A stretch of DNA of 64,000 bases, taken from NCBI RefSeq assembly GCF_036188265.1, contig NZ_CP108093.1, positions 2,170,001 through 2,234,000 of the forward strand. The letters are read 5' to 3'. This document shows, piece after piece, positions 8,398 to 18,222 of this stretch (position 1 is its first letter; each line of letters starts with the position of its first letter). The translations under genes were made by a program, and so were the position numbers. A model generated the notes under the pieces. That model saw nothing but the letters and a program-made list of their open reading frames with translations, ran no database searches and had not been told where the DNA came from. This DNA comes from Streptomyces sp. NBC_00247 (GTDB lineage: Bacteria; Actinomycetota; Actinomycetes; Streptomycetales; Streptomycetaceae).

Positions 8398-8868
8398 TCA
8401 CCGGCCTGAACGTTCCTGGTCGTTGGCCGAAATCGACCCCCCGGCGAAGGTGGCGCAGATCACAGCGACCACCATCCCTCCGAGGACGAAGAGGGCCAGG
8501 GCGATCTCGTCGCCGCCTCCGAAGAAGAAGTCGCCCTCCGGGCGTCCGTTCAGCACCACGACCACCGCGATCAGCCAGCCGGCGGCGGGCACGAAGGCGC
8601 CGAGCTGCGTACGGGTGAGGACGCGACCGGCGTAGAAGACGCCCGCCGCGCCGGCCAGCGCCAGCAGCAGGCCGCCGGGGAACCAGGCCGCCTGGACCAG
8701 CGCACCGGCCACCGCGACCAGCGCCCCGAGAACCGCGAGGGCGATGTAGGCGCCGATCCGGCGGGGGTTGAGCGGGGCCGCCATCCCGGTGGGCTCGGGC
8801 GCCCGGGGCGGGGCGTTGGTGCGCGGGGCGCGGGCCTCGGCGCGGGCCCGGTCCTTCCTGCCGCTCAT
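8398..8868 (-). CDS. DUF6113-like four-helix membrane protein
   Basis: A 156-residue integral membrane protein with a basic N-terminus (about 35 residues) and four helices: [56 protein letters not shown] and [20 protein letters not shown]. Its ATG overlaps the mshB stop (ATGA), so it is cotranslated with mshB. Function is unknown; the conserved linkage to mshB, recalled from other Streptomyces, does not prove a role in mycothiol metabolism. Confidence 0.82.
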   Translation of the reverse strand: MSGRKDRARAEARAPRTNAPPRAPEPTGMAAPLNPRRIGAYIALAVLGALVAVAGALVQAAWFPGGLLLALAGAAGVFYAGRVLTRTQLGAFVPAAGWLIAVVVVLNGRPEGDFFFGGGDEIALALFVLGGMVVAVICATFAGGSISANDQERSGR

Positions 8869-9779
8869 GACCGGGCCCCCGTGCCGGTGCCGGCCTCGGG
8901 CAGGCCCGCGAAGAGATCGCTCTCGCGCTCCCCGCCACCTCCGGGGGCGCCGTGGACCAGTTGGTAGTACTCGGTGGTGAAGAGCGGCTGGCCCTTGTCG
9001 TTGGAGAGGGCGAACCAGGGGCCGTGCACGGCGACCTGGGTGGCGTGCGCCCGCATGGCCGCCGCCTTCGCCTCCGCGTACGCCGAACCGTCGATCTCCG
9101 TGGTGATCACGGACTCATCGGTCACGCCGGGCACGTCGTCGATGTCGGCGATCTCCGCGAACACCCCGGGCGCCTCGGCCCGGAGCCGGGCGAACGCCTC
9201 GTCGGCCACCGGGCGGGGCGTCCGGTTCCAGTAGATCTTCGCGACGGCGTGCGGAGCGCCGGAACCGCCCGTGTACCCGGGGTCGGCGGCGAGTTCGGCC
9301 GCCCGGGTCGCCACCCGGTGCGCCTGGACGTGGTCGGGGTGGCCGTATCCGCCGTCGGGGTCGTACGTCACCAGGACCTGCGGACGGATCTCGCGGATGA
9401 CCTCCACCAACGGGGCCGCCGCGTCGTCCACGGCGGCGTCCCAGAAGGCGCCGGGCCGGTGGTTCTGCTCGGTGCCCATCATCCCGGAGTCGCGGTACCT
9501 GCCCAAAGCGCCCAGGAAGCGGTGGTCGGTGACCCCCAGTTCCTTCATGGCGGCGGCGAGTTCACCCACGCGGTACGGCCCCAGCGCGTCGTCCCGGTCG
9601 GCCGCGAGGTGCGCCAGCGACGGCGGGATGACCTCGCCCTCCTCGCCCAGGGTGCAGGTCACCAGCGTGACGTGGGCGCCCTCGTGGACGTACTTGGCCA
9701 TGGTGGCGCCGTTGTTGATCGACTCGTCGTCGGGGTGCGCGTGCACCAGGAGCAGACGGCGGGCGGGAAGGTCCTTCAT
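8865..9779 (-). CDS. mshB: N-acetyl-GlcN-Ins deacetylase MshB
   Basis: A 304-residue cytoplasmic zinc metallo-deacetylase of the LmbE/PIG-L family. It removes the acetyl group from 1-O-(2-acetamido-2-deoxy-glucopyranosyl)-myo-inositol, the second step of mycothiol synthesis. The AHPDDE motif gives His15 and Asp18 as zinc ligands with Asp17 as probable general base; GYGHPDH at about 144-150 supplies the third ligand. The length matches MshB rather than the related conjugate amidase Mca. The ATG at 9779 opens directly into the beta-strand [11 protein letters not shown]. The first gene of a two-gene unit with the downstream membrane protein. Confidence 0.93.
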   Translation of the reverse strand: MKDLPARRLLLVHAHPDDESINNGATMAKYVHEGAHVTLVTCTLGEEGEVIPPSLAHLAADRDDALGPYRVGELAAAMKELGVTDHRFLGALGRYRDSGMMGTEQNHRPGAFWDAAVDDAAAPLVEVIREIRPQVLVTYDPDGGYGHPDHVQAHRVATRAAELAADPGYTGGSGAPHAVAKIYWNRTPRPVADEAFARLRAEAPGVFAEIADIDDVPGVTDESVITTEIDGSAYAEAKAAAMRAHATQVAVHGPWFALSNDKGQPLFTTEYYQLVHGAPGGGGERESDLFAGLPEAGTGTGARS

Positions 9780-9862
9780 GAGGACCACCCTACGAGCCCG
9801 GCTCCCCCTCGGGGACGTCGGCGTCCTCCGTTCACACGTCCGGGGACCGGACGGTACGGCGC

Positions 9863-9898
9863 CCCACGCGCGCGAGAGGGCCCTCACGCGCGCGTGGG
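9863..9898. terminator. Long palindromic hairpin between mshB and a small membrane gene
   Basis: Twelve-bp perfect arms (9863-9874 and 9887-9898, alternating CG) enclose the inner palindrome GAGGGCCCTC at 9876-9885. It lies 52 bases past the stop of the gene ending at 9951 and upstream of mshB. Confidence 0.7.
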
Positions 9899-9950
9899 AG
9901 CCCTCGTACGCACGCCGGGCGGCCGAGTCCCGGCACGGCCCGGCGGGCCG

Positions 9951-10145
9951 TCAGAACTTGATGCTGCCGATCATGCCCGCGACGTTCGACGTGAGGTCCG
10001 CGATCGTCGGGGCGATGGAAGAACTCGCCAGATAGAACCCGAGCAGCATGCAGATCGCCGCGTGTCCGCCCTTGAGTCCGGATTTCCGGATCAGCAGGAA
10101 GACGACGATCGCCAGCAGCACTACCGCCGAAATCGAGAGTGCCAC
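9951..10145 (-). CDS. Small two-helix membrane protein
   Basis: A 64-residue protein beginning MALSISAVVLLAIVVFLLIRK, followed by GHAAICMLLGFYLASSSIAP; both segments are membrane helices, and the C-terminus is short and polar. Proteins of this type are widespread and highly conserved next to mshB in Streptomyces (from memory), but no function is known. The length, near-perfect hydrophobicity pattern and separate terminator support a genuine gene. A possible SD (GGAGGTGAACC read on the minus strand) sits just before the ATG. Confidence 0.8.
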   Translation of the reverse strand: MALSISAVVLLAIVVFLLIRKSGLKGGHAAICMLLGFYLASSSIAPTIADLTSNVAGMIGSIKF

Positions 10146-10360
10146 GGCGGTTCACCTCCATCAGTACGGTCGCGACGGAACATCGGGACAGATCAAACAC
10201 ATCGGGTCTGAACGGACAGCAGTCGGGCAGCAACGAAGAGCCCAGCAGGTTCCTACCCACCGAGCGCTACGGATCATAACTATCCGTGCCAGGGCATTGT
10301 CCGGGTCACGGCAGCACGAGGGGGCGCACGGACGACCGCCCCCGGGCTAGGTTTCGGCTC

Positions 10361-12505
10361 ATGACCTCGCAGAAGCTGTCTTTTCCCCGTCAGCACGCCC
10401 GGACCCAACGATTCACCCGGGGAGCGCCCCGGGCCTTCTCCGTCTCACCTGACGGGACGCGGGTGGTCTTCCTGCGTTCCACCTCGGGCACGGATCCGGT
10501 CAACCGGCTCTGGGTACTTGACCCTTCCACCGGCCAGGAGCGCCTCGCCGCCGACCCCGAGGCGCTGCTGGGCGGTTCGGCGGAGAAGCTCTCGCCCCAG
10601 GAGCGGGCACGGCGCGAACGCGCACGTGAGGGCAGCTCCGGCATCGTCGGGTACGCGCTGGACGGCGAGGCGGAGTTGGCCGCCTTCGCGCTCTCCGGCA
10701 AGGTGTACGTGGCCGAATTGCGTGCGGGCACGGCACGCGCGCTGCCGGTCCCCGGACCGGTCATCGACCCCCGGCCCTCCCCCGACGGGCGGCACGTCGC
10801 CTACGTCGCACGGGGTGCGCTGCGGGTGGTCGGCGCGGACGGCACCGACGACCGGGCGGTGGCCGAACCGGAGGGGGAGCACCTCACCTACGGGCTCGCG
10901 GAGTTCATCGCGCAGGAGGAGATGGGCCGCGACCGGGGCTTCTGGTGGTCGCCGGATTCGGACCGGCTGCTGGTGGCCCGGGTGGACGACAGCCCGGTCC
11001 GGCGTTGGTGGATCGCCGATCCCGCGCACCCCGAACGCAAGCCGGCCGAGGTCGCCTACCCGGCGGCCGGGACGCCCAACGCCGAGGTGCGGCTCTTCGT
11101 CATGGACCTCGCCGGCGGGCGCACCGAGGTGGTGTGGGACCGGGCGCGTTACCCGTATCTGGCCCGGGTGCACTGGTCGTCGGCGGGTGCGCCGCTGCTG
11201 CTGGTGCAGGCGCGCGACCAGCGCGGTCAGCGGTATCTGGCGGTGGACCCGGCGACCGGGGCGACCCGGACCGTGCACGCGGAAGAGGACCCGGCGTGGC
11301 TTGATCTTTTCGGTGGGGTGCCCGCCTGGACGCCGGACGGGCGGCTCGTGCGGATCGCGGACGAGGGCGGGGCGCGGGTCCTGCACGTGGGCGACCGGGC
11401 CCTGACGGGGGCGCGGTTGCACCTCCAGGCGGTGCTCGACGTCGGGGAGTCGGACGTCCTGGTGCTGGCGGTGGCGGGCGAGGAGGCCGCCGCGCCGGAG
11501 ATCGGCGAGTGCCATGTGTACCGGGTGAACGAACTGGGCGTCGAACGGATGTCGGAGGGGGTGGGTGTCCACTCGGCGGTCCGCTCCGGCCCTCTCACGG
11601 TGCTGCTCTCCACCTCCCTGGAGCGCTCCGGCGCGACCGCCCGCGTCCTGCGGGACGGCAAGCAGGTCGCCCAGGTGGCGAACCACGCCCAGGAACCCGG
11701 GCTGCAGCCCCGGCTCACCCTCACCGAGGGGGGCGCGCGGCGCATCCCGTGCGCCGTACTGCTGCCCACCGGCTACCAGGAGTCGGACGGTCCGCTTCCG
11801 GTGCTGATGGACCCGTACGGCGGCCCGCACGGCCGCCGGGTGGTCGCCGCGTACAACGCCCACCTCACCTCCCAGTGGTTCGCCGACCAGGGCTTCGCGG
11901 TGGTGGTCGCGGACGGCCGGGGTGCCCCGGGCCGCTCCCCCGCCTGGGAGAAGGCCGTGCTCGACAACCTGGTACTCACCCTGGACGACCAGGTGGAGGC
12001 CCTGCACGCGCTGGCCGGGGACTTCCCGCTGGACCTGTCGAAGGTGGCGATGCGCGGCTGGTCGTACGGCGGCTTCCTCGCGGGCCTCGCGGTGCTGCGG
12101 CGCCCGGACGTGTTCCACGCGGCCGTCGTGGGCGCCCCGGTCACCGACCAGCGCCTCTACGACACCCACTACATGGAGCGGTACCTCGGCGACCCCGCCG
12201 CGCAGCCCGAGGTGTACGCGCGCAACTCGCTGGTGACCGACGGCGGACTGTCCGAACCGGCGGACACCGTACGGCCGATGATGATCGTGCACGGCCTGGC
12301 CGACGACAACGTGGTGGTCGCGCACTCGCTGCGGCTCTCCTCCGCGCTGCTGGCGGCGGGCCGCCCGCACGAGGTGCTGCCGCTCAGCGGGGTGACGCAC
12401 ATGACCCCGCAGGAGGAGGTCGCGGAGAACCTGCTGCTGCTCCAGGTGGACTTCCTCAAGCGGTCCCTGGGCCTGCCGTCGACGCCGGCCGGCGCGACGG
12501 ACTGA
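10361..12505 (+). CDS. S9 family prolyl oligopeptidase / dipeptidyl peptidase IV-like
   Basis: A 714-residue serine peptidase without a signal peptide. Residues about 25-450 form the DPPIV N-terminal beta-propeller (FSVSPDGTRVVF, WWSPDSDRLLVAR, AWTPDGRLVRIAD). Residues about 460-700 are the alpha/beta-hydrolase domain with catalytic Ser568 in GWSYGGF, Asp648 in GLADDNV and His680 in GVTHMT. The propeller segment YGLAEFIAQEEMGRDRGFWW carries the paired glutamates that bind the peptide amino terminus in true dipeptidyl peptidases. Start ATG at 10361 rather than the upstream in-frame codon, as homology-like sequence begins here. Cytoplasmic peptide turnover is likely. The 10146-10360 gap must hold two divergent promoters; no clear consensus was seen. 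Confidence 0.92.
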   Translation: MTSQKLSFPRQHARTQRFTRGAPRAFSVSPDGTRVVFLRSTSGTDPVNRLWVLDPSTGQERLAADPEALLGGSAEKLSPQERARRERAREGSSGIVGYALDGEAELAAFALSGKVYVAELRAGTARALPVPGPVIDPRPSPDGRHVAYVARGALRVVGADGTDDRAVAEPEGEHLTYGLAEFIAQEEMGRDRGFWWSPDSDRLLVARVDDSPVRRWWIADPAHPERKPAEVAYPAAGTPNAEVRLFVMDLAGGRTEVVWDRARYPYLARVHWSSAGAPLLLVQARDQRGQRYLAVDPATGATRTVHAEEDPAWLDLFGGVPAWTPDGRLVRIADEGGARVLHVGDRALTGARLHLQAVLDVGESDVLVLAVAGEEAAAPEIGECHVYRVNELGVERMSEGVGVHSAVRSGPLTVLLSTSLERSGATARVLRDGKQVAQVANHAQEPGLQPRLTLTEGGARRIPCAVLLPTGYQESDGPLPVLMDPYGGPHGRRVVAAYNAHLTSQWFADQGFAVVVADGRGAPGRSPAWEKAVLDNLVLTLDDQVEALHALAGDFPLDLSKVAMRGWSYGGFLAGLAVLRRPDVFHAAVVGAPVTDQRLYDTHYMERYLGDPAAQPEVYARNSLVTDGGLSEPADTVRPMMIVHGLADDNVVVAHSLRLSSALLAAGRPHEVLPLSGVTHMTPQEEVAENLLLLQVDFLKRSLGLPSTPAGATD

Positions 12506-12520
12506 CCCGGGGTTCCGGGC

Positions 12521-13735
12521 TCACCGGCCGGGCGGCGGTGACGAGGGCGGCGGCGGACCGAAGCCGCCGCCCCCGCCGGGCCCGGGGCCCTGGCCGGGGC
12601 CCGGACCGGAGCCCTGCGCCGGGTCCCGTCCGGAGTCCTGGCCGGGGCCGTACCCGGCGGGCGGGTAGCCGTAGCCGGGCGTGCCCGGGTACCCGGAGCC
12701 GGAGGCCGACGACGGGTACGGGTAGCCGTAGCCGGGTGCCCGGCCGGGCGGCCCGAGGGGCGGGTAGCCGTACCCCGGGGCACCCGGCCCCCAGCCCTCT
12801 CCCGGTCCGCCCCCGGCGGCGGGACGCCCCCGGCGGACGGTCGCCAGCAGCGCGACGACACCCGCGAGGGCGAGGAACACCCAGGACATCATGCTCAGTT
12901 GGCCTTCGATCCCCGCGTCGGTGAACATCCCGAACAGGTGCAGCCGGACACCGCGGACGATGCTCATGCCGCCGGAGAACAGCAGGAAAGCCGCGGCGAT
13001 GCCCGCGAACGGCCGGGAGTGCACGGCGTGCGCGAGTGCCGCGGCCCCGGCGAACAGGGCGAGCAGCGCCACCGCCACGGTGGACCAGCCGGCCGGCGCG
13101 TCGTACAGCGGGGCGCTGATCGCGTGCCCGCCGAAGTACCAGGCGGGGTAGACCTCGGCCGGGTAGACGGAGTACTGCCGGATCTCCCACGCGATCACCA
13201 CCACCCCGGAGATCCCGAGCGCGAGGAACGCCACGACCGCGGCCCCCGTGGTGGGCCGGGTCGGCGCGGGCAACCCCACCTCCACGGCGGGCCGCCGGCC
13301 GACCGCCGCGGTCACGATCATCGCGACCGAGACCGCCAGGGTGACGAGGGTGAAGATCAGCGCGCGGACGCGGAGTTCGTCGGAGTACCGGCCCGCCATC
13401 CACGAGGCGGTGGTGATCCAGACGCCGGGAAGCCGGAGCAGCAGCGTCGTCGTGCCGGTGGCGACCAGCGCGGCGGCCGCGACCGGCGACCGGGGCACGA
13501 CGAAGGCGGTGACGACCTGGACGAGCAGGAGGACCAGGGTGCCGCCGGTCGTGGTGGGCATTCCGGCGGGGAAGGCCTCGGGCAGCCCCGACCACATGTC
13601 CCAGAGGGGGCCGGGACCGTGGAGGACCCGCAGGTCCCGGACGATCCAGCCGGCGGTGATCAGTGCGAGCACGGCGCTGAGAGCCGTACCGGTGATGCGG
13701 GCTCCCCGTGTGAGTGTCACGCGGCGATACTCCAC
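12521..13735 (-). CDS. Polytopic membrane protein with Gly/Pro/Tyr-rich tail
   Basis: A 404-residue protein of unknown function. About eight hydrophobic helices occupy residues 10-310. The C-terminal 90 residues are a low-complexity tail of repeated GYGYP / GPG units. GTG start at 13735; a second GTG five codons later is an alternative. It converges with the S9 peptidase gene with only 15 bases between their stops. Such GYP-rich tails are common in Streptomyces membrane proteins and are probably disordered. Confidence 0.75.
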   Translation of the reverse strand: MEYRRVTLTRGARITGTALSAVLALITAGWIVRDLRVLHGPGPLWDMWSGLPEAFPAGMPTTTGGTLVLLLVQVVTAFVVPRSPVAAAALVATGTTTLLLRLPGVWITTASWMAGRYSDELRVRALIFTLVTLAVSVAMIVTAAVGRRPAVEVGLPAPTRPTTGAAVVAFLALGISGVVVIAWEIRQYSVYPAEVYPAWYFGGHAISAPLYDAPAGWSTVAVALLALFAGAAALAHAVHSRPFAGIAAAFLLFSGGMSIVRGVRLHLFGMFTDAGIEGQLSMMSWVFLALAGVVALLATVRRGRPAAGGGPGEGWGPGAPGYGYPPLGPPGRAPGYGYPYPSSASGSGYPGTPGYGYPPAGYGPGQDSGRDPAQGSGPGPGQGPGPGGGGGFGPPPPSSPPPGR

Positions 13736-13782
13736 TGCCCGGGTTCAGCCGACAAGGGGTCCGCTCAAGTCCGGAACGGGAA

Positions 13783-13817
13783 ACCGGCCGGGACGACGTG
13801 ACGTCGTCCCGGCCGGT
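13783..13817 (-). terminator. Strong hairpin ending the second peptide-importer operon
   Basis: Perfect 17-bp arms (13783-13799, 13801-13817) around a single base, so the real loop is a few bases. It lies 141 bases past the last ATPase gene and before the next gene's start region at 13735. Confidence 0.75.
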
Positions 13818-13957
13818 CCACGGCACCCGCACGGCCGTACGCTGTACATGGTGCGCGGTCCGTATATCGGTGTGGCGACAACCGAGTTGCCTCGCTGTTA
13901 ACGATGTTCCGCCGGGCGCCGGAGCACCGGAGGACGGCGCCACTTCCGGTGCACGCC

Positions 13958-15242
<1,285 letters not shown>

Positions 15243-15253
<11 letters not shown>

Positions 15254-16220
15254 CGAGCGTCTCCTTCCAGAAGTGGCAGGCGCTCGCGCGGTGTTCGGCC
15301 ACGTCGTAGAGCGGCGGCTCGTCCGTGCGGCACACGTCCTGGGCCATCGGGCAGCGCGGGTTGAAGGCGCAGCCGGGCGGGATGCGCAGCAGGTTCGGGG
15401 GCAGCCCCTTGATCGCGTACAGCTCCTGGCCCTTCTGGTCCAGGCGCGGGATCGACTGGAGGAGGCCCTTGGTGTACGGGTGGGCGGGGGCCTTGTAGAT
15501 CTCGTGGACGGGGGCGGTCTCGACGATCCGGCCCGCGTACATCACGGCGATCTTGTCGGCGACGTCGGCGACGACGCCGAGGTCGTGGGTGATGAGGATG
15601 AGGCCCATCCGGTACTCCTGCTGGAGTTCCGCGAGCAGCTCCATGACCTGGGCCTGGACCGTCACGTCGAGCGCGGTGGTGGGCTCGTCGGCGATGATCA
15701 GCGCGGGTTCCAGCGCCATCGCCATGGCGATCATGATGCGCTGGCGCATCCCGCCGGAGAACTGGTGCGGGTAGTTCCCGACCCGCTCCTTGGCCGCCGG
15801 GATGCGGACCCGGTCCATCAGCTCGACCGATTTCGCGCGGGCGTCCTTGCGGGACATCCCCCGGTGCACCCGGAACATCTCGCCGAGCTGCTCGCCCACG
15901 GTCAGTACGGGGTTCAGCGAGGAGAGCGCGTCCTGGAAGATCATGGCCATCTCCTGGCCCCGGATCTTCCGCCGCTCGTCCTTCTTGAGCTTCAGCAGGT
16001 CCTGGCCCTTGAAGAGCACCTCGCCGCCGCTGATCTTCCCGGGCGGCATGTCGAGGATGCCCATGATCGCCTGCGCGGTGACCGACTTGCCCGAGCCGGA
16101 CTCGCCGAGTACGGCGAGCGTCTCCCCTTCGTCCACCGAGTAGTTGACGCCGTTGACGGCCTTGGCGACACCGTCCCGGGTGTGGAACTCCACGTGCAGA
16201 TCGCGCACTTCCAACAGCAT
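15243..16220 (-). CDS. Peptide ABC importer ATPase, DppD/OppD type
   Basis: A 325-residue ATPase partner of the gene at 13958. Walker [10 protein letters not shown], signature [17 protein letters not shown], Walker [13 protein letters not shown], switch His in LILITHDLG. The C-terminal cysteines [14 protein letters not shown] followed by ACHF belong to the oligo_HPY region. The stop overlaps the start of the next ATPase by 11 bases; the gap from the upstream permease is 13 bases. Two different ATPases for one heterodimeric permease is the standard Opp/Dpp design. Confidence 0.94.
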
Positions 16221-16233
16221 GGCAACGGGCTCC

Positions 16234-17208
16234 TCAGCGCAGCTTGGGGTCGAGGGCGTCGCGCACCGCGTCGCCGAGCATGATGAACGACAGCACGGTG
16301 ACCGCCAGCGCTCCCGCGGGCCAGAGCAGCATGTGCGGGGCGTTGCGGATGTAGCTGGACGCGGCGGAGATGTCGATGCCCCAGGAGACGGCGGGTTCCT
16401 TCAGGCCGACGCCGAGGTAGGAGAGGGTCGCCTCCAGGGAGATGTAGGTACCGAGCGCGATGGTCGCCACGACGATGACGGGGGCGATGGCGTTCGGGGC
16501 GACGTGGCGCAGCAGCATCCGCGAGTTGGAGGCGCCCAGCGCGCGGGCGGCCTGGACGTAGTCGTTCTGTTTGGCGGTGATGACGGAGCCGCGGGCGATG
16601 CGGGCGATCTGCGGCCAGCCGAGCAGGACGATGAAGCCGACGACGGGCCAGACGGTGGAACTGGTCACGACGGAGAGGAAGACCAGGCCGCCGAGGACCA
16701 CCGGGATGCCGAAGAAGACGTCGGTGATCCGGGAGAGCACGGCGTCCCAGCCACCGCCGAAGAACCCGGCGAGTCCGCCGAGGATGCTGCCCAGGATGCC
16801 GACACCGAGGGTGGCGCAGATGCCGATGGTGACCGAGGTGCGGGCTCCGTAGACGACGCGGGTGTAGACGTCGCGGCCCTGCGGGTCGAAGCCGAAGGGG
16901 TGGCCGGGTTCCCGGCCCTTCTGGGCGTCGGCCAGGTCGGCCTGGAGCGGGTCGCCGCTCGCGATGAGCGACGGCCAGATCGAGATGACCACCAGGAAGA
17001 GGATGATCAGGCCGGAGACGATGAAGACCGGGTTGCGCCGCAGGTCGCGCCAGGCGTCGGACCAGAGGCTGCGGGGCTTCTCGGCGGGGCCCCCGCCGTC
17101 GTGGCCGGGCGGCTTCTCCAGCGTCTCGCCCTCCTCCAGGGCGAGGTCCATGGGTCCGCCGGCTCCCGCCGGTGAGATCGCCCCGTCCTGCGAATACGGC
17201 TCAGGCAT
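16234..17208 (-). CDS. Peptide ABC importer permease, DppC/OppC type
   Basis: A 324-residue inner-membrane permease. A cytoplasmic tail of about 55 residues precedes the first helix (VFIVSGLIILFLVVISIWP). The BPD_transp_1 domain follows, with the coupling loop EAA-like motif QAARALGASNSRMLLRHVAPN. The extracellular loop after helix 1 (ADLADAQKGREPGHPFGFDPQGRDVYTRVV, about 75-105) has the FGTDxxGRD pattern of OppC proteins. It overlaps the DppB-type gene by 8 bases and should form the heterodimeric pore with it. Confidence 0.93.
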   Translation of the reverse strand: MPEPYSQDGAISPAGAGGPMDLALEEGETLEKPPGHDGGGPAEKPRSLWSDAWRDLRRNPVFIVSGLIILFLVVISIWPSLIASGDPLQADLADAQKGREPGHPFGFDPQGRDVYTRVVYGARTSVTIGICATLGVGILGSILGGLAGFFGGGWDAVLSRITDVFFGIPVVLGGLVFLSVVTSSTVWPVVGFIVLLGWPQIARIARGSVITAKQNDYVQAARALGASNSRMLLRHVAPNAIAPVIVVATIALGTYISLEATLSYLGVGLKEPAVSWGIDISAASSYIRNAPHMLLWPAGALAVTVLSFIMLGDAVRDALDPKLR

Positions 17209-18124
17209 AGCGGATCCTCGGGTCGAGTACGGCGTACAGGAGGTCGACGATCAGGTTGGCCGCCAGGAAGACGAGGACCAGGACGGTGACGAACCCGACG
17301 ACGGTCTGGGTGTTCTGGCGCAGGATGCCCTGGTAGAGCTGGTATCCGACCCCGTGGATGTTGAAGATCCGCTCGGTGACGATGGCCCCGCCCATCAGCG
17401 CGCCCACGTCCGTACCGATGAAGGTGATGACCGGGATCAGCGAGTTGCGCAGCAGGTGGCGCACGATCACCCGGCGCCGGGGCAGCCCCTTGGCGGTGGC
17501 GGTGCGTACGTAGTCGGCGCGGGCGTTCTCCGCGATGGAGGAGCGGGTGAGCCGGGCGACGTAGGCGAGCGAGACCGAGGCGAGGACGAGTCCGGGGACG
17601 ATCAGTTCGTCGAGCGGCGCCGCCGAGGAGACCGAGGGGCTGATGACGCCCCACTTCACGCCGAGCAGCAGCTGGAGCAGCAGACCGGTGACGAAGGTCG
17701 GGACGGAGATGACGACCAGGGTCAGGATCAGCACCGTGGTGTCGACGGGCCGGCCCCGCTTCAGGCCGGTGAGGACGCCGAGGCTGATGCCGATGATGAT
17801 CTCGAAGACGATGGCGACGATGGTGAGCCGGATGGTGATGGGGAACGCGGTGGCCATCAGCTCGGTGACCTTCTGCCCGTTGAACGCGGTGCCGAAGTCG
17901 CCGGTGAAGACGTTGCCCATGTACGTCAGGTACTGCTGCCAGACCGGCTTGTCGAGGCCGAACTCGGCACGCAGCTGGGCGGCGGTGGCGGGGTCGCACT
18001 GGCGGTCGCCGCAGAGACCCGCGATGGGGTCGCCCATCACGTTCACCATGAGGAAGATCAGCAGCGTGGTGCCGAAGAAGACCGGGATCATCTGCAGCAG
18101 CCGCCGGATCACATAACGTCCCAT
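17201..18124 (-). CDS. Peptide ABC importer permease, DppB/OppB type
   Basis: A 307-residue permease starting MGRYVIRRLLQMIPVFFGTT, the classical OppB N-terminus with helix 1 almost at the start. The loop CGDRQCDPATAAQLRAEFGL carries two cysteines that could form an extracytoplasmic disulfide. The EAA loop is RTATAKGLPRRRVIVRHLLRN. ATG start at 18124; the longer frame upstream lacks sense. A stable hairpin lies between it and the binding-protein gene. Confidence 0.94.
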   Translation of the reverse strand: MGRYVIRRLLQMIPVFFGTTLLIFLMVNVMGDPIAGLCGDRQCDPATAAQLRAEFGLDKPVWQQYLTYMGNVFTGDFGTAFNGQKVTELMATAFPITIRLTIVAIVFEIIIGISLGVLTGLKRGRPVDTTVLILTLVVISVPTFVTGLLLQLLLGVKWGVISPSVSSAAPLDELIVPGLVLASVSLAYVARLTRSSIAENARADYVRTATAKGLPRRRVIVRHLLRNSLIPVITFIGTDVGALMGGAIVTERIFNIHGVGYQLYQGILRQNTQTVVGFVTVLVLVFLAANLIVDLLYAVLDPRIRYA

Positions 18125-18172
18125 GTGGGGCTCCGGGGGGTGGGGGCGGAAGCGTGGGCCGGGCACCGGATG

Positions 18173-18214
18173 AGCCGGGTGGCCGGTGCGGTGGTCCGCA
18201 CCGGCCACCCGGCT
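18173..18214 (-). terminator. Intra-operon hairpin after the binding-protein gene
   Basis: Perfect 19-bp arms (18173-18191, 18196-18214) with a TGGT loop, only 8 bases past the stop of the binding-protein gene. In ABC importer operons such structures usually stop most transcripts or protect the 3' end, giving much more binding protein than permease. Confidence 0.8.
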
Positions 18215-18222
18215 TCAGCGGG

